64,000 nucleotides of DNA, taken from IMG/VR virus record IMGVR_UViG_3300021963_000034, positions 62,001-126,000 of that record. One strand, written 5' to 3'. Numbering within the stretch: position 1 is the stretch's first letter; the number at the start of each line of letters is the position of its first letter. The translations under genes were made by a program, and so were the position numbers. Shown here in pieces: positions 4,318 to 15,433 of the stretch. This DNA is from a virus. The notes under the pieces are model-generated. The model was not told the DNA's origin. It searched no databases and saw only the letters and a list, made by a program, of their open reading frames with translations.

Positions 4318-7300
4318 ATGGGTCTTTCACGTCTCGATAATTTTCTGAAATCAGTACGCGGAACGATTTTATATGTTGATCCAAATAGTATTGACTCTAC
4401 AGATAGCATTGAAAATCAGGGCAATAGTTTAACTAGACCATTTAAAACAATTCAACGCGCACTTATTGAGGCAGCAAGATTCTCATATCAAAGAGGATTG
4501 GATAATGATAGATTTGGAAAAACAACAATTCTTCTTTATCCTGGAGATCATATTGTAGATAATCGTCCTGGATGGATACCATTTGAATCTAATAATTATT
4601 TGCTTAGAAGTGGAGCAACTTCTAATGTATTTCCTCCATTCGATTTAACATCAAATTTTGATTTAACTTCTCAAGATAATCAACTTTATAAATTAAATTC
4701 AATACATGGTGGAGTTATAATCCCAAGAGGAACTTCTATTGTTGGTTTAGATCTTAGAAAAACTAGAATTAGACCACTCTATGTGCCAAATCCTGAAAAT
4801 AATAATATTGAAAGATCTGCAATTTTTAGAGTAACTGGATCTTGTTATTTTTGGCAATTTACTTTCTTAGATGCAGATCCTAATGGTGTATGTTATAAAG
4901 ATTATACTACAAATACTTTTGTTCCTAACTTTTCTCACCATAAATTGACTGCATTTGAATATGCGGATGGTGTAAATTCTGTGAACATTGCAGATGACTT
5001 TTTGATATATTCTGCTGAAAGAACTGACTTGGATATGTATTATGAAAAAGTTGGTCTTGCATATGGACAAGCATCTGGAAGAGAAGTTCAACCAGATTTC
5101 CCTGTTGCTGGAATTAATATTCAGTCAAAAGTTGATGAATATCGTATTGTAGGATCTCGTGGTGCTGAGATTGGTATTTCAAGTATTCGTGCTGGAGATG
5201 GAGTAACTGCAACCACAACTATCACTGTAGACCTACAAGAAGTTCTTCCTGGACTAGACGTAGATACTCCAATTAGAATTGAAGGTGTAGGCGTAGATGG
5301 TTATGATGGACAGTTTGTTATCAGTGAAGTCAATAGTCCAACTCAAATTTTATATAAAGTTCAAAACCCACCATTACAAGCACTTCCTTCCCTCACCAAC
5401 GCAACATTAAATATAACAATTGATACTGTTACTTCAGCATCTCCATATATTTTCAACTGTTCGCTAAGATCCGTTTATGGTATGTGTGGAATGCTTGCTG
5501 ACGGAAGCAAAGCGGATGGATTTAAGAGTATGATTGTCGCCCAGTTTACTGGTGTCGGTCTTCAAAAAGATAATAGAGCGTTTGTAAAATATAATTCTTC
5601 ATCGGGAACATATGAAGACTTCACTGCATTTGGTAACGAAAATATTCAATCTGATAGTCGAGCAGTATATAAACCTTCTTATGAAAATTTTCACATCAAA
5701 TGTCAAAATGATGCATATATCCAAGTAGTATCTGTATTTGCTATTGGATATGCTGGTCAATTTGTTGTAGATACTGGTGGAGATCAATCCATCAATAACT
5801 CAAATTCAAACTTTGGAGCAAAAGCTCTTGTAGCAAAAGGTTTTAGAAATAGTGCATTCTCCAGAGATGATGTTGGATATATTACTCACGTTATTCCTCC
5901 CAAGTTCTTAGAAACTACAGAGGTAAATGTTGAATATGATTCTATCGATGTTAGTAAGACCGTAAGTGTTGGAAATACAAGTAGATTATATCTTTATAAC
6001 CAAAATAATCAAGGCGTTTCTCCAGAAGGTGTTATAGAAGGTTATCGTTTAGGTGCCAAAATTAATGATACTCTTAATGTTTTAATTAACCAAGGAGGAA
6101 GTGCAACTGAGTATTCTTCTAAAATTGTCATGCCAAGCAGTGAAAATACTGCTTCAGAAAAGAAATTTATTGTGGGAAGAAGCACTGTAGGAATTAATAG
6201 TATTGCATCAAATACTATTACATTCACAAAGTATCATACTTTTGAAAATGGAGAAACTGTTCGTGTAATATCTAATACAGGTCAACTTCCAGATGGATTA
6301 GAACCAAATCAAACTTACTATGCAATTACTTCTGGTGTTGGTACTGATAGAATAAAACTGGCAAAAACTCTCAATGATGCAATTAGTTTAAATGCTCTTA
6401 CTATTAATAGTAAAGGTGGAGTTCTAAATGTTATCAGTAGAGTTTCTGATAAAAAACCTGGAGATTATGGACATCCTATTCAATATGACACTACAAACTC
6501 TCAGTGGTATGTAAATGTTTCTTCAGCATCAACCGAAAATACAATTTATCCTACAATTGTTGGGTTGGGAACAACTGTTCTTGGTTCTGCAACTCCTAGA
6601 ACATATATTAAGAGAAATCCTGATACAAGAAGTGTAATTGATACTGCATATAGACTCCGTTATGTAATTCCAGCAGATTCAACTCTCTCCGGTCGTATAC
6701 CAATTGAAGGATATGTAATTCAAGAATCAAATAGTTCTATTGGATCTTTAAACGCAGAAGTTGGATATCAATTCCATCCAACAGGTGCAACACTTTCTAA
6801 TTCTACTCAACTAAGAAATCCAAGAATTATTGCGAATGCAAGTTGGTCTTCTGGTACTGCAAGAATAGTAACAGAACTTCCTCACGACCTTCAGGTTGGA
6901 TCTACTGTTGAAATAGTAAACATTAAGAGTACTAATAATACTGCGGGAATCGCTAATACTGCTTACAATGGCACATTTTCCATTTCTGGAATTAGTAGTG
7001 CAAAACAATTTACTGTGAGCATTCCAAATAATCCAGGAACATTCACAAACGATACCTCAACTAGAACAACATCTCTACCATATTTTAGAAAAAAACAGTT
7101 TAAAAATACTTATATTGTCTATAAGAGTCAGGAAATCCAAAAGTACATTCCTGGTGAAAGGGATGGAATATATCATTTGATTGTTGTTAATGCATCAAAT
7201 TCGCCTTCAATATCTCCATTTGAAAACGAAAAGTTCTTACAACCAATTCAAAATCTATACCCACAAACAAATAGAGATAATCCAAACTCAGATCCAAAAG

Positions 7301-10179
7301 CATCTGTATCATTTGCTCTTCCATCCACAATTGGTCAAGTGGTCATTAATGAACCACAGAATAGCATTACTAAAGAAACTTTAGAAAAAAAATTAGTTGA
7401 TACTAGTGTTGGATTTGGTATTACAAATATTGTTTCTGTTTCTGCTGGCACTGCACATACCTTCTTTACCACAATTGATCATGGTTTAAATCAAGTTACT
7501 AAGGTCAATATTATAAATGGTGGTAGTGGATATGGTGTTGGTAGTGCAAATACTGAATACTATTATAATGCAAGATTAGTTGGTTATGCAGGTTCGACAA
7601 CCGGACAAAATGCTACTGCAAGAGTGACTGTTAGTGCTGCAGGAACTATTTCTAATGTTTTAATTATGGATGGTGGTAGTGCCTATGGGATAGGCAATAC
7701 TATGACGATTGTTGGTATTGCAACAACAACATCATTCTCTGAAGCAACTGTTCAGGTAAGTACTATTAATAGTAACATTGGAGATGTATTAAGTCTATCA
7801 GGTATTATTCTTGATGAATATGAACAATATAATAATCTCTACAAGATTACTGGAATTTCTAGTTCAAAAGAAGTTGTAGTATCATCAGCATCTACTGTTG
7901 GTTCATCTGCAATTTCTGGTATTGGAATAACTGCAGCATCCTTTGCAAATGTTACTCTAACTGGTAAATGTTTAGATGTTTCTTCTATCTCATACAATAG
8001 AATTACTGGTCTTGCGACTGTTACAACAGTTCAAGGTCATGGATTAAATATTAATAATGCAGTTAGGTTCGATGGTGCAGACAATAAGTTTTATAATGGC
8101 ATATTCTTAGTAAAAGAAGTTGTTGGTCTTTCTACTTTTATTACAAACTTTGGAATTAGCACAACAACTCAGTCAACATCTGGAACTATTTCTGTTTATC
8201 CACCTGGTTTTGTTGCTGCGGGTGGAAATGTAACAGCAGAAAATGAAAACCTTGGAGGAAGACTTTCTGCTCAATATGCAGGAATTACGACAACTATTTC
8301 TTCTGCGATTACTGATGAGAATGTAAGTACAATTAATATCTCTAATGTTGGAGATTATAATTTCCAAATAGGAGATTATCTTCAAATCGATGAAGAAATT
8401 CTAAGAATTAAGAGTACTGTCACATCCAATCCAGTTTCTGTTTTTAGAGGATTGTTAGGCACCCGCAAAACAACCCATGTCAATGGATCTGTTATCAGGA
8501 GAATCAAACCACAACCAATAGAACTTCGTAGAAATTCTTTAATTCGTGCATCTGCTCATACATTTGAGTATCTTGGTTTTGGTCCGGGTAACTATTCAAC
8601 TGCTTTCCCTGATAAGCAAGATAGATCTATTACTCCTCAGCAAGAACTATTAGCACAAGCAACTAAAAAAGATGGCGGTGTAGTTGTCTTTACTGGAATG
8701 AATGCTGATGGTAATTTTTACGTTGGTAATAAAAAAGTAAATTCAACAACTGGAGAAGAAGAAACCTTTGATACTCCTATTCCAACTGTTGTTGGCGAAG
8801 ATCCTGGAGTAGGTCTTAATTTTGGATTTAATGTTATCAATCCACTTGAAATTTCTGTAGATCGATCAATTCGTGTTAATGGTGGAGCAGATAATAATAT
8901 TATTTCTAAGTTTGATGGTCCAGTAGTCTTTAATAACAAGATCATATCTACATCAAATAAAGGAATTGAAGCAAATTCAATCTTCCTTCAAGGCAGTGAA
9001 ACGGTTTCTAGAAAATATACTGTTGGAATTTCTACACCAATTCTTGCCGGAAATCCAGGCGATGTTCAGTATAATGCAAATCCTGCAAGTGATGATTATG
9101 TTGGATGGGTATATACTAACAATAATCAATGGGAAAAATTTGGTTATATTGGAGCATTTGAAGATGCTAGAGTTGGAGTTTCTTCTGGCGGAAATTTTGT
9201 TGGAATTTCTACTTTAATTAACTTTGTTGCTGGTGTAGGTGCAACGGTTTCAACTGCTTATAGTTCTACTAGTGGAATTACTACAGTTACTTTCCAGGCA
9301 ACTCCTCTTCAAATTGGAGTTTCTACTGGTTTAGGTTTAAACAAAGTATTCTCTGGTATTGCCACAGAATTAAACTTTGTTGGTTATGGTGTATCAATTA
9401 CTGCTGTTCAAAACGCAGGAATTGCAAGTATAACTTTTGATGCTTCTGTAGGTGGATCCGGTTCTCCAGGAGCTCCATTAAATTCAATTCAGTATAATAA
9501 TAATGGATTTTTTGCAGGTAGTTCTAATTTAGTTTTTGATGGAACAAATTTAATTGTTGCAAACGCTATCGGTATTAATAATCCTCTTCCAATAGCAAAA
9601 CTTGATATTATTTCATCTACAACTGAAGCACTTCATATTAGATCAACGAGTGGTTCTGGAAACATTGTTACTGTTGATAATGTTAATACAGATACTACGC
9701 CATTCATTATTGATGTTAATGGTAATGTTGGTATTAATACTCTAACGGCAAATGCTGCCTTAGATGTTGCGGGTAATGTTGCAGTGGTTGGTTCTTTAAG
9801 ACTTTATGAAACTGATAGGACAAATTATGTTGGACTACAAGCACCAGTTTTAGGAACTAACTACACATTAACATTACCAACAACTGTTGGTGCTGCAAGC
9901 AGCATTCTTCGCACAACAGGATCGGGTGTTCTTGATTGGGTGTCTCCTTCTTCCATAGTTGCCGGTATAGTTACTAATACTGACAATCTTGCTGAGGGTT
10001 CTTCAAACCTATATTTCACGCAAGAAAGAGCGCAGGATTCAATTGCAGCAGCAATCAATGCAGGTATTCAAACTGGAATTAATGTAACTTATGATGATGC
10101 AAATAACAGAATTAATTTCAATAATACTGCATCAACTCCTTATCCATTCACAACTCGTGGATTTAGTATTCCTATCTGA
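4318..10179 (+). CDS. giant virion structural / fibre protein (1953 residues)
   Basis: The N-terminus, with LYVDPNSIDSTDSIENQGNS and SLTRPFKTIQRALIEAARF, resembles the start of pectin-lyase-like beta-helix proteins. The rest is thread-like: glycine-, serine- and threonine-rich beta segments, repeated 'GIST'/'VGVS' phrases and fibre-trunk modules. The end (residues about 1800-1953) has features typical of marine phage fibres, such as LPTTVGAASSILRTTGSG and NLYFTQERAQDSI. It is expected in the virion as a baseplate-linked fibre or sheath of the tail apparatus. Its stop codon abuts, with no gap, the stop of the minus-strand gene. Late expression is indicated by the ATAAATA box upstream. Confidence 0.85.
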   Translation: MGLSRLDNFLKSVRGTILYVDPNSIDSTDSIENQGNSLTRPFKTIQRALIEAARFSYQRGLDNDRFGKTTILLYPGDHIVDNRPGWIPFESNNYLLRSGATSNVFPPFDLTSNFDLTSQDNQLYKLNSIHGGVIIPRGTSIVGLDLRKTRIRPLYVPNPENNNIERSAIFRVTGSCYFWQFTFLDADPNGVCYKDYTTNTFVPNFSHHKLTAFEYADGVNSVNIADDFLIYSAERTDLDMYYEKVGLAYGQASGREVQPDFPVAGINIQSKVDEYRIVGSRGAEIGISSIRAGDGVTATTTITVDLQEVLPGLDVDTPIRIEGVGVDGYDGQFVISEVNSPTQILYKVQNPPLQALPSLTNATLNITIDTVTSASPYIFNCSLRSVYGMCGMLADGSKADGFKSMIVAQFTGVGLQKDNRAFVKYNSSSGTYEDFTAFGNENIQSDSRAVYKPSYENFHIKCQNDAYIQVVSVFAIGYAGQFVVDTGGDQSINNSNSNFGAKALVAKGFRNSAFSRDDVGYITHVIPPKFLETTEVNVEYDSIDVSKTVSVGNTSRLYLYNQNNQGVSPEGVIEGYRLGAKINDTLNVLINQGGSATEYSSKIVMPSSENTASEKKFIVGRSTVGINSIASNTITFTKYHTFENGETVRVISNTGQLPDGLEPNQTYYAITSGVGTDRIKLAKTLNDAISLNALTINSKGGVLNVISRVSDKKPGDYGHPIQYDTTNSQWYVNVSSASTENTIYPTIVGLGTTVLGSATPRTYIKRNPDTRSVIDTAYRLRYVIPADSTLSGRIPIEGYVIQESNSSIGSLNAEVGYQFHPTGATLSNSTQLRNPRIIANASWSSGTARIVTELPHDLQVGSTVEIVNIKSTNNTAGIANTAYNGTFSISGISSAKQFTVSIPNNPGTFTNDTSTRTTSLPYFRKKQFKNTYIVYKSQEIQKYIPGERDGIYHLIVVNASNSPSISPFENEKFLQPIQNLYPQTNRDNPNSDPKASVSFALPSTIGQVVINEPQNSITKETLEKKLVDTSVGFGITNIVSVSAGTAHTFFTTIDHGLNQVTKVNIINGGSGYGVGSANTEYYYNARLVGYAGSTTGQNATARVTVSAAGTISNVLIMDGGSAYGIGNTMTIVGIATTTSFSEATVQVSTINSNIGDVLSLSGIILDEYEQYNNLYKITGISSSKEVVVSSASTVGSSAISGIGITAASFANVTLTGKCLDVSSISYNRITGLATVTTVQGHGLNINNAVRFDGADNKFYNGIFLVKEVVGLSTFITNFGISTTTQSTSGTISVYPPGFVAAGGNVTAENENLGGRLSAQYAGITTTISSAITDENVSTINISNVGDYNFQIGDYLQIDEEILRIKSTVTSNPVSVFRGLLGTRKTTHVNGSVIRRIKPQPIELRRNSLIRASAHTFEYLGFGPGNYSTAFPDKQDRSITPQQELLAQATKKDGGVVVFTGMNADGNFYVGNKKVNSTTGEEETFDTPIPTVVGEDPGVGLNFGFNVINPLEISVDRSIRVNGGADNNIISKFDGPVVFNNKIISTSNKGIEANSIFLQGSETVSRKYTVGISTPILAGNPGDVQYNANPASDDYVGWVYTNNNQWEKFGYIGAFEDARVGVSSGGNFVGISTLINFVAGVGATVSTAYSSTSGITTVTFQATPLQIGVSTGLGLNKVFSGIATELNFVGYGVSITAVQNAGIASITFDASVGGSGSPGAPLNSIQYNNNGFFAGSSNLVFDGTNLIVANAIGINNPLPIAKLDIISSTTEALHIRSTSGSGNIVTVDNVNTDTTPFIIDVNGNVGINTLTANAALDVAGNVAVVGSLRLYETDRTNYVGLQAPVLGTNYTLTLPTTVGAASSILRTTGSGVLDWVSPSSIVAGIVTNTDNLAEGSSNLYFTQERAQDSIAAAINAGIQTGINVTYDDANNRINFNNTASTPYPFTTRGFSIPI

Positions 10180-10509
10180 TTATCCTGCTTCCGGAATAAC
10201 TACTATATTATAAGCAGTAACATTTGTAGCGGAGAACGTTTGCCCTGCCGATATCATAATTTCTGTCGGCAGTGCTGCAGATGTGCCTGTTGTGGCAGAC
10301 GTTGTTGCATTATTTCCGTTAGTGGATGATGCACTTACATAAGCAATATTTCTTCCAATTGCAGTTATGCCAAGCGCACTTACAATAACTGACGCCCAAC
10401 TCATAGAGATATTAGTACCACTCATGTAGTTAATAATAACTCTTACGTTTTGTCCTGTGTTATTCGTATAACTTACATTACTTGAACCGCTTAATACTTG
10501 CGCTGCCAT
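10180..10509 (-). CDS. small fibre-like structural protein, the only minus-strand gene
   Basis: A 109-residue protein starting MAAQVLSGSSNVSYTNNTGQ, rich in S, T, N, A and beta-prone, with no charged patches. It reads like a short fibre or tip protein; I recall similar proteins in cyanophages. It runs against its neighbours: its stop TAA (10180-10182) directly follows the stop TGA of the giant fibre gene. It has its own late box (CTAAATA) on the minus strand upstream. Inverted orientation inside a late operon is typical of switchable or recently inserted fibre tips, but no invertase sites are seen. Confidence 0.75.
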   Translation of the reverse strand: MAAQVLSGSSNVSYTNNTGQNVRVIINYMSGTNISMSWASVIVSALGITAIGRNIAYVSASSTNGNNATTSATTGTSAALPTEIMISAGQTFSATNVTAYNIVVIPEAG

Positions 10510-10531
10510 ATTCCCAAAAAATACTTTTAGT

Positions 10532-10538
10532 TATTTAG
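10532..10538 (-). promoter_or_regulatory. late promoter box CTAAATA, minus strand
   Basis: TATTTAG on the plus strand reads CTAAATA on the minus strand, 23 bases upstream of the minus-strand ATG (10509). It is back to back with the plus-strand late box at 10543. Confidence 0.7.
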
Positions 10539-10542
10539 TTTT

Positions 10543-10550
10543 TATAAATA
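10543..10550 (+). promoter_or_regulatory. late promoter box TATAAATA
   Basis: A perfect T4-type late box 28 bases before the TTG start of the 1617-residue fibre gene. Together with the minus-strand box it forms a divergent late promoter pair in a 69-base gap. Confidence 0.85.
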
Positions 10551-10578
10551 ACTAGAAATAACAAGGGGAGAGTGAACC

Positions 10579-13500
10579 TTGGCTATAAATAAGAATTTTG
10601 TAGTAAAGCACGGGTTAGAAGTAAATACTAATCTTATTCTCGCTAAAGCAGAGACTGGTAGAATTGGTATTGGAACCACAAATCCGTCTTCAAGGTTTAA
10701 CGTATATAATACATCCGAGTCTAAAGTAGTAGTTGAAAGTTTAGAGCAAGAAGCTTCGATTGTAATTGATTCTGGAATTACTTCAACCTCTTATATTGAG
10801 TTCAAGCAAGATGGAACTCTAAAGAGTAATATAACATTCGATTCTGCAAATTCTGATTCTTTAGAAATAAATTCTAGAACAAATAAAAATGTCGTAATCG
10901 CAAGTGGTGGAGGTGAGGTCGGTATTGGGACCACTAATCCATCAGCATTATTTCAAGTAGGTCCTGGACCCTCTTCAGTTGTAATTACGAATTCGAGCGG
11001 TATTGGTTCTGTTGGTATTGGTACAGTAACACCAACGTCTAACTTGCATGTAGTTGGAACTACTTTATTAATTGGCGATACAATCCAAACTTCAGGATCT
11101 GTTGGAATTTCAACTAGAAATCCAATTCAGAGATTTCAAATTGGAACCAGAAATGACTTTGTTCCTGCAGTTTCTGTTGCAGGTTCTATCGGTATTTCGA
11201 CTGATATTATCACTGGTATTGATACCTCAGGTATATTTGTTGGATATGAACTTGTAGGAATAACCACGATCGTTTCTGTTGGAACGACAGTAACTTCTAT
11301 AGGTTCTGGAACTGTAGGTATTGGAACCACAACTTTAAATACTACATCTTCTTTAAGTGGTGTATCATTTACATTTGGATTTAGAGACGACAGTAAAGTA
11401 TTCGTAGTCACTTCTGATGCTAAGACTGGTATTGGGACCACAAATCCAACATCAAAACTTCATGTTGTAGGAGATACTTTAGTAACTGGAGTATCTACAT
11501 TTGTAGGATTTTCAACCTTTAATAATGATGTATATGTCGCAGGATTATCAACTTTTGCAAGCAATGTACATCTTCTTGATAATAAAAAGTTATATCTTGG
11601 TGATGGTAATGATTTAGAAATTTATCATAGTGGAACTGATAGTTATATTAAAGATGCTGGAACTGGAAATTTAATTATTAATTCAAATAATGTTCAAATT
11701 AAAAATGCTGCTGACAATGAAACTCTTGCCTCCTTCATTGAGAATGGTCAAGTAGAACTTTATTATGATAATTCTAAGAAGTTTGAAACAATTGGTACTG
11801 GTATAACAATAACTGGAGACACTTTTACAAATCAACTAAGTGTTTCTGGGGTATCTACATTTGTTAATGGAACAGTATTCATTGGATCTGGTACTACCAC
11901 TGGCACCGAATTACAAACGCTTCAAGTAACAGGTGGTGTATATGTTTCTGAAAATATCGGTATTGGAACAACCAGGCCAACATCAAAACTTCAGGTCGTA
12001 GGTACTTCTTTAGTAACTGGTATTGCAACTTTCAAAGATAGAGTTATTTTTGATAGTAAAAATTCAATACAAATTCCTGCAGGAACAACTGCAGAAAGAG
12101 ATTCTGTAGGAACTGCAGTAACTGGTCAAATTAGATACAATACTGAATACTCAACTTTTGAAGGATTTGGACCTGGTGGATCTTGGGGATCCTTGGGTGG
12201 TGTAAGAGACGTTGACGGAAACACTTACATTGTCCCAGAAACAGCACCTGGAGCAAACGAAAATACCTTATTCTTTGTTACTGACGGTACTGAAAAAGTT
12301 CAGATAAATCCAGTTGGTAATGTTGGTATTGCTACAACAAATCCAACATCAAAACTTCATGTCGTTGGCAATACCTTAATAACTGGAGTATCTACATTCA
12401 ATGATAACGTTGTAATTGCAGGAGAACTAAGAGGACCTGCAAACTTTATTATTGATCCAGCAGCAGTTGGTGATAACACAGGTGCTGTAAGAATTAGAGG
12501 TGATTTATATGTAGATGGTACTCAATTCCAAGTTAATTCTTCCACGATTGAATTAGCTGATCTAAGAGTTGGTATTGCCACAACAGTAGGAACTAATTTA
12601 TTACTGGATGGTGGTGGTATTGGTATTGGTTCTACTAATATTCTAAAATCATTTACTTACAATTATTCAAGTGATGCTTTAAAATCAAGTGAGAATTTAG
12701 ATTTAGCATCTGGAAAAGTATACAAAATTGATGGTACTGAATTACTATCATCTAATCAAGTAACTGTTCCAAATGCAAATATTTCGGGAGTTTCTACTCT
12801 TTCGAATACTGTAGTTGGTGGTGCCACAACTCAGTTAGTTGTAAATGGTGATACTAGAATTACTGGTATCTTAACAATAGGATCATCGAGTGTCACATTA
12901 AATGGTACAACTAATGCAATTAATGTTGGAACAGGTCTTACTTTGACTAGCAATGGTATCAACGCTACAGGCATTGTAACTGCATCTACTTTCTACGGTA
13001 CTGGTGGATTTTTAACTCTAGGTGCTCCCGATGATGGTGCATTGACTAGTTCGGGAGCACTCAATACTCTTTCAAGTAGTTCAAAAATAGTTAATAGTAT
13101 TGATGATTTGAATGAGCTAGCATTTAATATTATCAGAAACACTGCTGTAACCAATGTCGATTTTTCATCAAATAGTGTTGCCGGAGGATCTCCTCTTTCT
13201 ATTACACTTTCAGTTACCAGTTCTGGAAATGCTAACCGTTATGATGTTGATTGGGGAGATGGAACAACAACATCTGACTATAGTTCGGCATCTATTCCTC
13301 ACACATATACTCAACCAGCAGGTGGGCAGTTCTCAATATCACTGGTTGCCAAGAATAATACTGGAGTAGGTGCAGGTAGTAGTTATTCTACGTCTAAGAG
13401 TAGTTATATTACAGTATATACTCCAAACCCAACAGTTTCCTTTGATCTATACAGAACATCTACTGGAGGTTCTGTACTTTCAGGAAATGATCTATATGTA

Positions 13501-15432
13501 ATTGAAGGTCAATCTTTATACTTAGATAATAACACTTCAAATACAAATGGAGCAACCGTTAATTATACAATGAACTGGGGTGATGGATCAACGAATGATT
13601 CTATTGCAAATAATACTGCTGCTGGCGGCGCAGATGTTTCTGCTTCAAGACTACAACATACTTGGTCGGATGGAACAAATAGTTCTACAAGTAGAGATAC
13701 ACTTACTTTAACCTTAAATGCACATAATACTGCAGACCCTGCTGTTATTCCTGCTAACGGAACTGCATTATTAAAAGTTTATGATGATGCTCCCACTGCA
13801 CCTGATGGATTAAGTAGTAAAACATTATCAAATGTTACCAGCACTGGAACAAGTCCAAGACTTGTTTCTGGATTTACTGATAATACTGGAGGTACTACAT
13901 TATCTGCTGGCAATGATGTCAATCGTATAACTGGAGGAACTGCCGAAGCTACAGCAACTGCTTCATTTGCTTATAATGCAAACAGTGGAACTCTTACAGC
14001 ACAGGTGAACGGGTCCTCTGATGGTTCTAGAGTATTGACTAGTGGAGATGATTCTGGAACTTATACAAGTCTAGTAATCACTGAAGAAAGTGATTATCAG
14101 TTATTGAATTCTTCTGGTTCAACTACTACCTTTGCAGCAAGTATCTATTATCCTGGACTGTATAAAGGATTTAAGGCAAAAGTTTCAAAAGCAGTTTCTG
14201 CACTAAATGTTGGTGTGAATAGTATGAGACTGCTTCATAGTGTTACTGGTAACACAAACGCAGTGCAGTTTGTTAAGGATGATGTAACTTCTACACCTGT
14301 TGTAAGTATTTCAACTGCAACACTTACAGAAAACGTTGCTGGTACTTATCGCTATGTTTCTGGTATTCCTTATTACAACAGTGGTTCTCCATCTCTTACT
14401 TTATCTGGACTGACTGTTACAAACCTTACAGGACAAACATATACTAACCAATCCGATATTGTTGAAGTTGATACTGGTACAAACCAAGAGGGAACTTCCA
14501 GTGCAGCTACAACAGATAGTGATTATACATATTCTCAAATTAACGGTCCTTCAAGTATGTTAAGTGGTGGGATACCCATTGCTAACGTTGGTGTTTCTTC
14601 TCCTTACGCTACCGGAAGTCTGACTGTTCCAATCACATCCTCAAGTGTAAGAACTGTCGATCGAGTAAGAGTACGTGCTAAGAATGTAAATGGAACTAGT
14701 AGCTATACAAGTGATATTTCTACTAATATTCAAGTTCATACTGCAGCGCAGAGTGGAATTAGTGAAATTTCAATAGCAGTTCCTTCTGGACTTGGTGATG
14801 GAACTTATACTGATAATGGAAAGAGAATTTATGATTTTGGCCCTGGAGTTACTACAACAACTCCTTCTTATAATGGAGCAACTAATTTCTATACTAACAA
14901 TCCATATTCTGAATCATCTTCTCCAGCAGGAATTACTACAACAGCAGAAGCAGTTGTTAGATTGGGTGCTATCACTCACAATCAAGTGAATTATTCTGCT
15001 GGATATCTTCCAGTCGGTCCAGATTTTTCATCTGGAAGAAGTGGAACTCAGTATTTTACTTTTGCATTTAGAAGAAGAGTTGTTGCTAACTTTGATATTA
15101 ACATTACAAGTTCAACTGGTGTTGCTGGTGTTTGGATTGCTGCTCCAGGAACAAGCATAGATACTACAAGTGGATTAAATGGTTGGTTAAGAGCAGATAC
15201 TGCTTATGGAGGTTCTGGAGTTCCTGGTAGTGGGCCGGGTGGAAATGGTTCTGATGGATGTGCTTTCACTAATGGAGATAGAATTCTTACATCAACATCT
15301 TTAAGTGGTGGTTATACTATGACATTAGGTAGCGAAAACATGAGTAATGCTACTGGTAATGTTGTTCTTATAAGAATTGCTTTGAACTCAGGGCAATCCG
15401 TAACAAGTCTTAGTATAGGAGTTGCAGCGTAA
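10579..15432 (+). CDS. giant fibre protein with PKD-type domains (1617 residues, TTG start)
   Basis: The start is TTG (TTG GCT ATA AAT), preceded by the Shine-Dalgarno AAGGGGAG; no ATG fits better. Residues 1-850 carry repeated modules of the form [16 protein letters not shown] followed by 'TGVSTF', a beta-rich fibre trunk. From about residue 855 two PKD-like domains appear (DVDWGDGTTTSDYSS; YTMNWGDGSTND). A long beta-rich C-terminal region follows, closing with TLGSENMSNATGN. The C-terminal 800 residues are a close paralogue of the protein at 31184-34012. It is expected in tail fibres, where PKD domains often mediate adhesion. It ends just before the next gene, which starts two bases later. 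Confidence 0.87.
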   Translation: MAINKNFVVKHGLEVNTNLILAKAETGRIGIGTTNPSSRFNVYNTSESKVVVESLEQEASIVIDSGITSTSYIEFKQDGTLKSNITFDSANSDSLEINSRTNKNVVIASGGGEVGIGTTNPSALFQVGPGPSSVVITNSSGIGSVGIGTVTPTSNLHVVGTTLLIGDTIQTSGSVGISTRNPIQRFQIGTRNDFVPAVSVAGSIGISTDIITGIDTSGIFVGYELVGITTIVSVGTTVTSIGSGTVGIGTTTLNTTSSLSGVSFTFGFRDDSKVFVVTSDAKTGIGTTNPTSKLHVVGDTLVTGVSTFVGFSTFNNDVYVAGLSTFASNVHLLDNKKLYLGDGNDLEIYHSGTDSYIKDAGTGNLIINSNNVQIKNAADNETLASFIENGQVELYYDNSKKFETIGTGITITGDTFTNQLSVSGVSTFVNGTVFIGSGTTTGTELQTLQVTGGVYVSENIGIGTTRPTSKLQVVGTSLVTGIATFKDRVIFDSKNSIQIPAGTTAERDSVGTAVTGQIRYNTEYSTFEGFGPGGSWGSLGGVRDVDGNTYIVPETAPGANENTLFFVTDGTEKVQINPVGNVGIATTNPTSKLHVVGNTLITGVSTFNDNVVIAGELRGPANFIIDPAAVGDNTGAVRIRGDLYVDGTQFQVNSSTIELADLRVGIATTVGTNLLLDGGGIGIGSTNILKSFTYNYSSDALKSSENLDLASGKVYKIDGTELLSSNQVTVPNANISGVSTLSNTVVGGATTQLVVNGDTRITGILTIGSSSVTLNGTTNAINVGTGLTLTSNGINATGIVTASTFYGTGGFLTLGAPDDGALTSSGALNTLSSSSKIVNSIDDLNELAFNIIRNTAVTNVDFSSNSVAGGSPLSITLSVTSSGNANRYDVDWGDGTTTSDYSSASIPHTYTQPAGGQFSISLVAKNNTGVGAGSSYSTSKSSYITVYTPNPTVSFDLYRTSTGGSVLSGNDLYVIEGQSLYLDNNTSNTNGATVNYTMNWGDGSTNDSIANNTAAGGADVSASRLQHTWSDGTNSSTSRDTLTLTLNAHNTADPAVIPANGTALLKVYDDAPTAPDGLSSKTLSNVTSTGTSPRLVSGFTDNTGGTTLSAGNDVNRITGGTAEATATASFAYNANSGTLTAQVNGSSDGSRVLTSGDDSGTYTSLVITEESDYQLLNSSGSTTTFAASIYYPGLYKGFKAKVSKAVSALNVGVNSMRLLHSVTGNTNAVQFVKDDVTSTPVVSISTATLTENVAGTYRYVSGIPYYNSGSPSLTLSGLTVTNLTGQTYTNQSDIVEVDTGTNQEGTSSAATTDSDYTYSQINGPSSMLSGGIPIANVGVSSPYATGSLTVPITSSSVRTVDRVRVRAKNVNGTSSYTSDISTNIQVHTAAQSGISEISIAVPSGLGDGTYTDNGKRIYDFGPGVTTTTPSYNGATNFYTNNPYSESSSPAGITTTAEAVVRLGAITHNQVNYSAGYLPVGPDFSSGRSGTQYFTFAFRRRVVANFDINITSSTGVAGVWIAAPGTSIDTTSGLNGWLRADTAYGGSGVPGSGPGGNGSDGCAFTNGDRILTSTSLSGGYTMTLGSENMSNATGNVVLIRIALNSGQSVTSLSIGVAA

Positions 15433-15433
15433 A

